From contig SKJD01000235.1 in NCBI GenBank assembly GCA_007116095.1, positions 1 to 10,451 on the forward strand: a stretch of DNA of 10,451 nt, in the 5' to 3' direction. Position numbers and translations under genes: made by a program. Positions 1-6,659 of this stretch are shown piece by piece (position 1 is the stretch's first letter; every line of letters starts with the position of its first letter). Source of the stretch: Candidatus Hydrogenedentota bacterium (GTDB lineage: Bacteria; Hydrogenedentota; Hydrogenedentia; Hydrogenedentales; SCBR16-9). Under the pieces are notes generated by a model. It was given only the letters and a program-made list of their open reading frames with translations. It was not told where the DNA came from and made no database searches.

Positions 1-1
1 A

Positions 2-1018
2 TATGCGTATCTGTTGCCGCATAGCGACGCTTGGGATTCATTCTTTGATGCCGAAGATACCCAGGCGGGAATTTGGTTATCTAAGTTGCCCGAGGATGCC
101 GCGGCCTTCTCCCGTTATGTGTGGGAGCTCTTTGCGGCGGATGGCGATGAAGCGGAGCCGGAGCCGGAGCCGGATGAAGGTGCTGAAGAAGCTGTCGGCG
201 CCGATGCCGACGAAATTCTATCGTTGGAAGACTACCTGGCGCTTGCGCCGGATGATCGTCCCACGGTGCGTGGCGGCATGGTGCGCACACAACCTTTCTA
301 CGCTGGGGCGGGCCTGATTCTCCTGATGCTGTCGGCGTTCGGGGGCGCGTGGGGCATGTATCACGGCTTGATGGCGTGGTATTATCGCGACCCGACCCAC
401 CCGACTGCTGCGTTGTCCCGTGCGGTGATACAGTGGCGCGGCCTGTATGTGATTATGCACGTGCTCTTGTATGGGGTCTTTTTTGGTTTCATGCTGGCCG
501 GGCAATACTTTCCGCTGCACCACTACTGGATAACCGAACAGGTCGTCATGATCTTCAGTGAAGGCGATTTGCAGTATGTGGGGGACGCCTATGCCTCGGG
601 CAATATTCTCAGCGCCACCTGGGCGACCTTCTACAACAACTATATTGTACAGACCTTGGTGCTGAATTACGCCATTTCGGTGGCCTTTATTCCGCTTGGC
701 GTACTGAAAACCGCATTGAGCCTGGCGTTGTTAGGCTTCGCCCTGGCGCCGGCCTGGGCCGGCCAATTGATCGGCTATTCCTACCATTCCATTACGATGG
801 TGCTCGAATTGCAATCCTATATCCTCGTCTGCTTCGCCGTGATCCTCTGGCCAGCATACCTGATTCGCGGTTTCAAGCAGGACTGCGTTGAAAAAGAGTT
901 AAAGAGCGGCTTGACCGTGGTATGGCATAGTGCTGTACTCGTGGGGGGGGTGTTGTTGATTGCCGCATTCTATGAAGCTGTTACCCTCATTCACATCGGT
1001 GGAGCGGCCGCCCCATGA
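2..1018 (+). CDS. Polytopic membrane protein, 5' end outside window (possible SpoIIM-like)
   Basis: The reading frame is open to the left edge, and no good start is visible (only a TTG at 14), so the gene very probably begins upstream. Numbering residues from that TTG, the first ~90 are soluble and strongly acidic, with a Glu-Pro repeat near residues 48-53 encoded by a GAGCCG hexamer repeat. About six hydrophobic segments follow, near residues 96-118, 142-163, 210-230, 233-253, 260-284 and 305-326. An Asn-Asn pair before the third segment and a His...Glu pattern (residues 258-265) before the fifth loosely recall the SpoIIM/DUF95 membrane family. That assignment is a guess from pattern. The stop codon overlaps the kdsD start (ATGA), suggesting translational coupling. 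A role in envelope biogenesis would be inference from this neighbour alone. Coding status is secure; function is unknown. Confidence 0.8.
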   Translation, partial: YAYLLPHSDAWDSFFDAEDTQAGIWLSKLPEDAAAFSRYVWELFAADGDEAEPEPEPDEGAEEAVGADADEILSLEDYLALAPDDRPTVRGGMVRTQPFYAGAGLILLMLSAFGGAWGMYHGLMAWYYRDPTHPTAALSRAVIQWRGLYVIMHVLLYGVFFGFMLAGQYFPLHHYWITEQVVMIFSEGDLQYVGDAYASGNILSATWATFYNNYIVQTLVLNYAISVAFIPLGVLKTALSLALLGFALAPAWAGQLIGYSYHSITMVLELQSYILVCFAVILWPAYLIRGFKQDCVEKELKSGLTVVWHSAVLVGGVLLIAAFYEAVTLIHIGGAAAP

Positions 1019-1992
1019 TAAGCTCAGCGCTGGACCGCATAGCTGCATACCGCGAGGCGCTACAGCATGAGCTGCAAGCGCTGCAGGCGCTGTATGATCG
1101 GGCGGACGAAAGTGTAGAGGCCGCCATTGCCCTGCTGGCAGAGGCCCAAGGTCAGGTCGTTTGCGTCGGCATGGGGAAGTGCGGCATCGTGGCGCAGAAA
1201 ATCGTGGCGACCTTCGTGAGTACGGGGACGCCCGCCGCCTTCATGCATCCAGCGGAAGCGCTGCACGGCGACCTCGGCCATCTCCAGGCGGGGGATGTGC
1301 TTCTAATGCTTTCCAACAGCGGTGAAACCCCGGAAATACTGGCCCTGCTGCCCCATGTCCAGGCGCTGGAAGTTCCAGTGATTACCATGACCGGTCGTCC
1401 GGGATCGAGTCTGGCCCAACAGAGCCGGGTGGTGCTCAATACGGCGGTTGCCCGTGAAGCGGACCCCCTGGACCTGGCGCCCACAGCCAGCACCACCGCC
1501 ATGCTCGCGGCGGGTGACGCCCTGGCGGCGGTACTGATGCGGCTGCGGGGTTTCGAGAAGCGGGACTATGCACGCTATCATCCTGGCGGTAGTCTCGGAC
1601 AGAAGCTCCTGTGCCGGGTAGAGGCCCTGATGCACAGCGGCGAACAGATTCCCGCAGTCCAGGAAACGACCCTACTGCGTGAGGCCCTGTTGGTGATGTC
1701 GGCACAGCGACTGGGAGCGGTCTTTGTCTTGAGTCCCGAACAACGGCTGGCGGGCATCTTCACCGACGGCGATTTGCGCCGTCTCTTTCAATGCAATCCC
1801 GAGCCCTTGGAATTGCCGATCCACACTGTTATGGTACGCGACCCCAAGACCACCACAGACGGAACCCTGGCCGTCGACGCCCTGCGTTGCATGGAAGACA
1901 ACCTGATAACCATCCTGCCGGTCCTGGATGCGCAGGGCATGGTGGTGGGAGCCCTCCATATCCATGATCTGATTCGGGCCGGTATACAATAG
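1015..1992 (+). CDS. kdsD: Arabinose-5-phosphate isomerase (KpsF/GutQ family)
   Basis: The enzyme interconverts ribulose-5-phosphate and arabinose-5-phosphate in the cytoplasm, the first step towards Kdo. At 325 residues it is full length for the family. A SIS sugar-isomerase domain covers roughly residues 35-195. Its family landmarks are GMGKCG (52-57), STGTPAAFMHPAEALHGDLG (69-88), SNSGETPE (100-107) and HPGGSLGQ (189-196). Two CBS domains follow (about 203-260 and 268-325). The usual GMGKSG serine is Cys56 here, a small departure that should not change the assignment. The start ATG sits inside the stop of the upstream membrane protein gene (4-base overlap), and kdsA begins 15 bases after its stop, so all three are probably cotranscribed. 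KpsF and GutQ paralogues share this architecture, but the adjacent kdsA favours the Kdo role. Confidence 0.95.
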   Translation: MISSALDRIAAYREALQHELQALQALYDRADESVEAAIALLAEAQGQVVCVGMGKCGIVAQKIVATFVSTGTPAAFMHPAEALHGDLGHLQAGDVLLMLSNSGETPEILALLPHVQALEVPVITMTGRPGSSLAQQSRVVLNTAVAREADPLDLAPTASTTAMLAAGDALAAVLMRLRGFEKRDYARYHPGGSLGQKLLCRVEALMHSGEQIPAVQETTLLREALLVMSAQRLGAVFVLSPEQRLAGIFTDGDLRRLFQCNPEPLELPIHTVMVRDPKTTTDGTLAVDALRCMEDNLITILPVLDAQGMVVGALHIHDLIRAGIQ

Positions 1993-2007
1993 CGGAACTC
2001 CTTTCTT

Positions 2008-2787
2008 ATGTCTGACGATCCCATGATATATATCGCCGGGCCTTGTGTGCTGGAGGATACCCAGACGACCCTGGACCTGGCGGCGCAACTGCAAACCTAC
2101 ACGTCGAATCGCAACCTGCAATTTTATTTCAAGGCCAGCTACGACAAGGCCAACCGCACCTCGTTGGGGGCCTATCGCGGGCCGGGTCTGGAAGAGGGCC
2201 TTGAAATGTTGGCCGCGGTCAAGCAGACCTTGGGGCTACCCGTACTCACCGATGTACACTCGGTAGCCGAGGTGGAACGGGCCGCCCAAGTAGTGGATGT
2301 GCTCCAGATACCCGCGTTTCTCTGCCGCCAGACCGACCTGCTGGTGGCCGCCGCGCAAACCGGCCGCATCGTCAATGTCAAAAAGGGGCAGTTCTGCGCG
2401 CCGATGGACATGCGCTATGTCCTGGACAAGATCATCGACAGCGGAAACAACCAGGTCTGGCTGACCGAGCGGGGAAGCTGCTTCGGCTACAACAACCTGG
2501 TGGTGGACTTCCGCAGCCTCGACATCATGCGAGACTTCGGCGTACCGGTTATTTTCGACGCGACGCACGCTGTGCAGATACCTTCCAGCGGCGGCGCTTC
2601 CTCGGGGAACCGCGCCTATGTCCTGCCCCTCGCCCGTGCAGCAATTGCCTATGGCGTCGATGGCCTTTTCACCGAGGTCTACCCGGAGCCGGATGCCGCC
2701 CGCTGCGACGGCCCGAACTCCATACGCCTGGACAGTGTGCCGGCCTTGCTGGACACCGTTGCCGCCATCCGCAACGTAGTGTCCTGA
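2008..2787 (+). CDS. kdsA: Kdo-8-phosphate synthase (2-dehydro-3-deoxyphosphooctonate aldolase), metal-type
   Basis: The enzyme condenses phosphoenolpyruvate with arabinose-5-phosphate, the product of the upstream gene, to give Kdo-8-phosphate. It is a 259-residue TIM-barrel protein, slightly short for the family because it starts almost directly at the first strand. Recognisable motifs are IAGPC (9-13), FKASYDKANRTS (41-52), YRGPGLEEG (56-64), IPAFLCRQTD (101-110), NVKKGQF (123-129), LTERG (152-156), FGYNNLVVD (159-167) and DATHAVQ (184-190). Cys13, His187, Glu223 and Asp234 align with the four metal ligands of the Aquifex enzyme, so it should be metal-dependent. Asp234 sits in a CDGPN sequence resembling the CDGPS of metal-independent enzymes. 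Tyr225 replaces the usual His of the EVHP/ETHP motif. No convincing Shine-Dalgarno precedes the ATG at 2008; the ATG at 2023 is an alternative start. Confidence 0.96.
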   Translation: MSDDPMIYIAGPCVLEDTQTTLDLAAQLQTYTSNRNLQFYFKASYDKANRTSLGAYRGPGLEEGLEMLAAVKQTLGLPVLTDVHSVAEVERAAQVVDVLQIPAFLCRQTDLLVAAAQTGRIVNVKKGQFCAPMDMRYVLDKIIDSGNNQVWLTERGSCFGYNNLVVDFRSLDIMRDFGVPVIFDATHAVQIPSSGGASSGNRAYVLPLARAAIAYGVDGLFTEVYPEPDAARCDGPNSIRLDSVPALLDTVAAIRNVVS

Positions 2788-2834
2788 GATTTTCGACATC
2801 TGCACCAAGCATCTCCAACGCAGAAAGCGAACCT

Positions 2835-4199
2835 ATGCAATCAAGTGAAACGGATTCCTCTCCCTGGAAGCGCCTGGAAGAATTGGTCGAGCAAGGGGAT
2901 ACCGATCAGTTGGTGCTGGAGACCGAGCTCATGGGATCCCGTGAGAGCGGTCGGGCGCTGTCGCGCCTGAATGCCAACCAGCAGCGCTTGCTGGTGAATG
3001 CCTTGCCGCCAGAAGAAGTGGCCGACATTTTCGTGGATTTGTCGGAGACCCAGGCCGCCACCATCCTGAACAACCTATCCCCGGAAGATGCAGCGCATAT
3101 TCTGGAAGAGATGCCCTCGGACGACGCGGTGGACCTGCTGCAGAAGGTGGAGTCGGAGCATGCCGAGGAAATCCTCGATGCCATGCCGGAAAAATTGGCG
3201 CAGGAAACCCGCCGGTTAAGTCTCTACGATCCCACAGTGGCCGGTGGGCTGATGAGTCCCCTCTACATTGCCTACCCAAGTCACTACAGCACCGGCCAGG
3301 TGGTGACGGATTTGCGGGACAAAGCCGACGATGAGCATGAGTACAACATCCAGTACACCTATGTCGTGGATGCCGACGGAGAATTGGTCGGGGTGCTGAC
3401 CCTGCGGGATTTACTCCTGACGCCGAGTTCTGAGCCCATTGAGAACATTATGCACAAACAGCCCTTTGCCGTTCCGGACTTGACGACGCTGGATACCTTA
3501 TGGGAGTACTTCCAGGAACACAACTATCTGGGACTGCCGGTTATAGATGATCAGGACCGCCTGATAGGGGTCGTGGGACGCGATGATGTGATCGAGGCTT
3601 TGGGTGACAGGATCCAGAGTGACTATATGAAGAGTCAGGGGATCATCGGTGGGGAAGAGCTCCGGAGCATGCCCCTGACGATTCGAGTGCGTCGGCGCTT
3701 GTCCTGGCTCAGCGCGAACATCGGGTTGAATATTGTCGCGGCTAGTGTGATCGCCGTTTACCAGGATACCCTCGCCGCCGTCATTGCGCTGGCGGTCTTC
3801 CTGCCCATCATCTCCGACATGTCCGGCAATGCCGGTTTCCAGGCCGCCGCGGTGAGTATGCGCGAGCTGGCGCTGGGGGTCATCAAGCCCATTGACATGC
3901 TCTATGTGGCGATGAAAGAGGCGGTGGTAGGGTTGATAAACGGCTTGGTGTTGGGGCTTCTCATCTGCGGCGCCGCCTGGATATGGCAGGGCAACATGGT
4001 GCTGGGCCTGGTCGCCGGGTCGGCCATGATGCTCAACACCCTGGTCTCGGTGCTGCTCGGGGGGCTCTTGCCCCTGGTGCTACGCCGCATGGACCTGGAC
4101 CCGGCCCTGGCCTCTGGCCCCATCCTGACCACGGTCACCGACATGTGCGGCTTCTTTCTGGTGCTGAGCTTTGCCACCGCTTGCCTGCATTTGCTCTAA
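2835..4199 (+). CDS. mgtE: MgtE-type magnesium channel/transporter
   Basis: MgtE is a dimeric inner-membrane Mg2+ channel gated by cytosolic magnesium. The 454-residue length matches the family (about 450). The N-terminal helical MgtE_N superhelix spans roughly residues 25-135, with repeated acidic motifs such as LSPEDAAHILEEMPSDDAVD (81-100). Two CBS domains follow (about 138-200 and 203-262), with GLPVIDDQDRLIGVVGRDD at 233-251, then a connecting helix near 262-290. The membrane domain has five hydrophobic segments (about 293-310, 313-330, 360-383, 387-412, 428-452). The pore signature SGNAGFQ is at 330-336. Asp436 in TTVTD matches the pore aspartate of the Thermus protein. It lies 47 bases after kdsA with only a weak AAAG-like ribosome site. 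It may be read through from the Kdo genes, but no functional link is evident. I saw no Mg2+ leader element upstream. Confidence 0.95.
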   Translation: MQSSETDSSPWKRLEELVEQGDTDQLVLETELMGSRESGRALSRLNANQQRLLVNALPPEEVADIFVDLSETQAATILNNLSPEDAAHILEEMPSDDAVDLLQKVESEHAEEILDAMPEKLAQETRRLSLYDPTVAGGLMSPLYIAYPSHYSTGQVVTDLRDKADDEHEYNIQYTYVVDADGELVGVLTLRDLLLTPSSEPIENIMHKQPFAVPDLTTLDTLWEYFQEHNYLGLPVIDDQDRLIGVVGRDDVIEALGDRIQSDYMKSQGIIGGEELRSMPLTIRVRRRLSWLSANIGLNIVAASVIAVYQDTLAAVIALAVFLPIISDMSGNAGFQAAAVSMRELALGVIKPIDMLYVAMKEAVVGLINGLVLGLLICGAAWIWQGNMVLGLVAGSAMMLNTLVSVLLGGLLPLVLRRMDLDPALASGPILTTVTDMCGFFLVLSFATACLHLL

Positions 4200-4232
4200 G
4201 CCTCAGGTAAATAGTGGTAAATCCCAGTCCTG

Positions 4233-4292
4233 TATGCCACAATAACCTCCTTATGGCGTAGCCGGTGTGGGGTTCGATTGACTCCCCATGCC
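4233..4292 (+). promoter_or_regulatory. Leader with two possible hairpins before the fucosidase gene
   Basis: TATGCCA (4233-4239) can pair with TGGCGTA (4254-4260), one G-T wobble, leaving CCTCC (4246-4250) in the loop. A second stem pairs 4264-4272 with 4284-4292 (nine pairs, two wobbles, 11-base loop). Neither is followed by a T-run, so terminators are unlikely. The CCTCC could pair with GGAGG of the fucosidase ribosome site at 4303-4307. Whether any of this is regulatory is inference. Confidence 0.3.
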
Positions 4293-4300
4293 GAAACATC

Positions 4301-4308
4301 AGGGAGGA
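4301..4308 (+). promoter_or_regulatory. Strong Shine-Dalgarno site that fixes the fucosidase start
   Basis: AGGGAGGA lies 7 bases before the ATG at 4316. The same frame is open upstream to a GTG at 4265, which lacks such a site, so 4316 is the better start. Confidence 0.8.
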
Positions 4309-4315
4309 CTATCGG

Positions 4316-5632
4316 ATGAATTTTTTGTTGGGCATGCTTATATCAAGCGCGTCGCTCGGGGCCTATGAACCCAATTGGGAATCGCTAGACCAGCGGGAGA
4401 ACCCCCAGTGGTTTGAGGATGCCAAGTTCGGGATTTTTATCCATTGGGGCGTCTATGCGGTGCCCGCTTGGGGACCCAAAGACCGTTATTCAGAATGGTA
4501 TTGGTATGACATGGAGAACAAAGACAGCCAGACCTGGCAGTTCCATGTGGATACCTATGGCGAGGACTTCCAATACCAGAGTTTCGCTTCCATGTGGAAG
4601 ACAGACATGTTCGATCCGGATCACTGGGCGGACATCTTCGATCGTTCCGGCGCCAAGTATGTTGTATTGACCTCCAAGCACCACGAAGGCTTCGCCCTGT
4701 GGCCAAGCGCCGAGAGCTGGAACTGGAACAGCGTGGACATCGGACCGCACAGGGACCTTTGCGGCGAACTTATCGAGGCTGTGCGCAATCGCGGGCTGCG
4801 GATGGGCTTTTATTATTCGTTGTACGAGTGGTTCCACCCGCTGTATCGAAGCGATATCGGTCGCTATGTGGATCAGCACATGCTACCGCAGCTCAAGGAC
4901 CTGGTCGAACGCTATGAACCCGATATCGTCTGGCCGGATGGGGAATGGGAACATCCCAGCAGCACCTGGCGCAGCGAAGAATTCCTGGCCTGGCTCTTCA
5001 ATGAGTCCTCCGCGCCGGAAGATGTTGTGATCAATGACCGCTGGGGCAGCGAAACCCGCAATATCCATGGCGGCTTTGCCACGCCGGAATACGGGCATAT
5101 CCCGGAAGGCAAGCTCATCGAAGAAAATCGCTGGGAAGAGTGCCAGGGTATGGGCATGTCCTTCGGGTACAACCGCAACGAGCACATTGACGACTACCGC
5201 AGCGCCACGGAGCTGGTGCATTTGCTGGTGGACACCGTGAGCCGGGGCGGCAATTTGCTGCTGGACATCGGCCCAAAGGCCGACGGCCGCATCCCAACGA
5301 TCATGGAGCACCTGCTGCTCGATATTGGGGCCTGGCTGGAGATTAACGGCGACGCCATCTACGGCACGACCGCCGGGAACTTCCCTGCACAGGAAGGCCT
5401 GCGCTTCACCCGGAAGGGCGACATGGCTTATGCCATCAGCCTGGAATGGCCGGGTGAAGGGTTTGAGATTACCTTGCCCGAGGACGTAGAAGTGGGTTCG
5501 GTCACCTTGTTGGGCCTGGACGCCGATGTTTCTTTTGCCCAAGACGGCGTGACCTTGCAGGTGGAGACGCCGGTCGTCAGTCCGGCGGACAACCTGGCCC
5601 ACCAAGCCTATGTCTTTGCACTGGAACCGTAA
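4316..5632 (+). CDS. Alpha-L-fucosidase, GH29 family
   Basis: GH29 enzymes release terminal L-fucose by a retaining mechanism. From the ATG at 4316 the protein has 438 residues, the usual catalytic domain plus a short C-terminal β-sandwich. Family landmarks are the N-terminal FGIFIHWGVYAVPAWGP (38-54), LTSKHHEGFALW (118-129), MGFYYSLYEW (163-172), the probable nucleophile Asp208 in PDIVWPDGEW (202-211), WEECQGMGMSFGYN (273-286) and NLLLDIGPKADG (313-324). The N-terminus is hydrophobic (residues 3-16) but has no basic residue before it, so export is likely yet not certain. The general acid/base cannot be assigned from sequence alone. It has its own leader and a strong ribosome site, and a hairpin follows its stop, suggesting a single-gene unit. 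With the secreted BNR_4 protein downstream it may take part in polysaccharide breakdown. Confidence 0.93.
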   Translation: MNFLLGMLISSASLGAYEPNWESLDQRENPQWFEDAKFGIFIHWGVYAVPAWGPKDRYSEWYWYDMENKDSQTWQFHVDTYGEDFQYQSFASMWKTDMFDPDHWADIFDRSGAKYVVLTSKHHEGFALWPSAESWNWNSVDIGPHRDLCGELIEAVRNRGLRMGFYYSLYEWFHPLYRSDIGRYVDQHMLPQLKDLVERYEPDIVWPDGEWEHPSSTWRSEEFLAWLFNESSAPEDVVINDRWGSETRNIHGGFATPEYGHIPEGKLIEENRWEECQGMGMSFGYNRNEHIDDYRSATELVHLLVDTVSRGGNLLLDIGPKADGRIPTIMEHLLLDIGAWLEINGDAIYGTTAGNFPAQEGLRFTRKGDMAYAISLEWPGEGFEITLPEDVEVGSVTLLGLDADVSFAQDGVTLQVETPVVSPADNLAHQAYVFALEP

Positions 5633-5652
5633 AATAACAACGTAAGCAGATC

Positions 5653-5677
5653 GGCCATCGGGGAAATCCCGGTGGCC
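5653..5677 (+). terminator. Terminator-like hairpin after the fucosidase gene
   Basis: GGCCATCGGG (5653-5662) pairs with CCCGGTGGCC (5668-5677) over ten positions, one a wobble, with a five-base loop. The tail GTTCGGTCTTTC is only weakly T-rich, so termination may be partial. The hairpin ends 26 bases before queC, so it could also shape the queC leader. Confidence 0.55.
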
Positions 5678-5703
5678 GTTCGGTCTTTCAGGATATTGGT
5701 GTT

Positions 5704-6417
5704 ATGTCTGATACTACCGAAAATGGAATCGTAGTGCTGTTGAGCGGCGGCTTGGATTCTTCTGTGCTGCTGCATCATCTCCGTCGGGAAGCGGGGACCA
5801 AAACTCTGATCCATGCCCTGGGGATTCATTATGGCCAACGGCATGCGCGGGAATTGGATGCGGCCCGCTATCAAGCAGATGCCGCCCGGGCGCAGTTTCA
5901 TGAGATTGACCTGTGGGTGCTTGGGGCGATGCTACAGCCGGGTTCCACGTTGATTGCCGGCGCGGCGGCGGTGCCCGATCTGGACAGTATACCGGAAGCC
6001 GCCCGCAACCAGCCCCCGACCTATGTCCCCAACCGCAACATGATGCTGCTTTCCATCGCTGCCGCCTTCGCCGAAGCCCAGGACACATTCCAGGTCTACT
6101 ACGGCGCCCAGGCCCAGGACGAATATGGGTACTGGGACTGCACCCGCGAATTTTTACAGCGCATCAACGCTGTGCTCGCGCTCAACCGCAAGGAACCGGT
6201 ACAAATCCACGCGCCCTTTGTGGACTGGAGCAAAGCGGACATTGTCCAGCGCGGCCAGGCGCTCGGCGTCGATTTCGCCCATACCTGGAGCTGCTACCGG
6301 GGTGAATCCAAACCTTGCGGTGAATGCCCCACTTGTGTCGAACGCGCCAACGCCTTTGCGGCGTGTGGGGTACGGGACCCGTTGCAAGCTAGTTGTTCCC
6401 CAGGAATGACTCCCTGA
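5704..6417 (+). CDS. queC: 7-cyano-7-deazaguanine (preQ0) synthase
   Basis: QueC uses ATP and ammonia to convert 7-carboxy-7-deazaguanine to preQ0, the precursor of queuosine in tRNA and of 7-deazaguanine DNA modifications. The 237-residue protein has the PP-loop ATP-binding motif LLSGGLDSS (12-20), PNRNM (109-113), and YYGAQAQDEYGYWDCTREF (132-150), which replaces the common GxxxxDxSGYPDCR segment. Its C-terminal zinc site has four cysteines: Cys197, Cys205, Cys208 and Cys211 (SCYRGES then CGECPTC). About ten residues follow the usual end near RDPL (224-227), an unremarkable tail. No other queuosine gene (queD, queE, queF) is in the window, and I recognise no preQ1 riboswitch in front. An AGGA at about 5689-5692 may serve as ribosome site. 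Nothing nearby points to DNA modification rather than tRNA. Confidence 0.95.
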   Translation: MSDTTENGIVVLLSGGLDSSVLLHHLRREAGTKTLIHALGIHYGQRHARELDAARYQADAARAQFHEIDLWVLGAMLQPGSTLIAGAAAVPDLDSIPEAARNQPPTYVPNRNMMLLSIAAAFAEAQDTFQVYYGAQAQDEYGYWDCTREFLQRINAVLALNRKEPVQIHAPFVDWSKADIVQRGQALGVDFAHTWSCYRGESKPCGECPTCVERANAFAACGVRDPLQASCSPGMTP

Positions 6418-6641
6418 ATGAGCGCCAGTAGCGCTTAATCCTATATTTAAACGCAAAGACGCAGAGGCGCAGAGACGCAAGGGGATAACCTGTTGGCGCA
6501 GTAGTGCTTGATACATTTCACAGGTGCTTGGATGACCGACAATAAATCCCACGTGCTTACACCAAAGTAGAAAATGTTGCGGAGTCATCTAATGCAATTA
6601 CATGATCGGCATTATCTACACTCATATGAAATCGTATTCGA
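6418..6641. other. Intergenic region between queC and the BNR gene
   Basis: No gene is seen. It contains a small stem (AGCGC 6421-6425 with GCGCT 6431-6435) just after queC, followed by AT-rich sequence that could be a weak terminator. It also holds an octamer tandem repeat (listed separately) and an AT-richer stretch (6580-6640) where the promoter of the BNR gene should lie. I could not single out a convincing -35/-10 pair. Confidence 0.5.
6451..6484. repeat. Tandem octamer repeat, consensus RCGCARRG, four units
   Basis: Four adjacent 8-base units are visible: ACGCAAAG, ACGCAGAG, GCGCAGAG and ACGCAAGG, followed by GG. Similar CGCAAAG/CGCAGAG arrays are a familiar intergenic repeat in many unrelated bacterial genomes. 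On the - strand it reads as a spurious leucine/arginine/serine-rich peptide. It is flanked by two similar ~18-base stretches (about 6422-6439 and 6494-6511) in direct orientation. Confidence 0.75.
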
Positions 6642-6644
6642 ATG

Positions 6645-6650
6645 AAAGGA
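6645..6650 (+). promoter_or_regulatory. Shine-Dalgarno site that fixes the BNR gene start
   Basis: AAAGGA lies 9 bases before the ATG at 6660. An earlier in-frame ATG at 6642 abuts this site and has no ribosome site of its own. The 6660 start also gives a textbook signal peptide. Confidence 0.65.
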
Positions 6651-6659
6651 TCATTGCGC

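Noticed and set aside
150..176. GAGCCG hexamer repeat as a contingency (slippage) locus
   Set aside because: There are only about three units, in frame multiples of three, encoding an acidic Glu-Pro linker. Slippage would not shift the frame.
4883..5605. 240-codon open frame on the - strand
   Set aside because: It is a shadow of the fucosidase gene, with low-complexity composition and no family motifs.
6370..6417. queC C-terminal tail resembling the GTCATTCCTG repeat in reverse
   Set aside because: Only scattered bases match the REP-like unit and there is no hairpin, so repeat-derived extension of queC is not supported.
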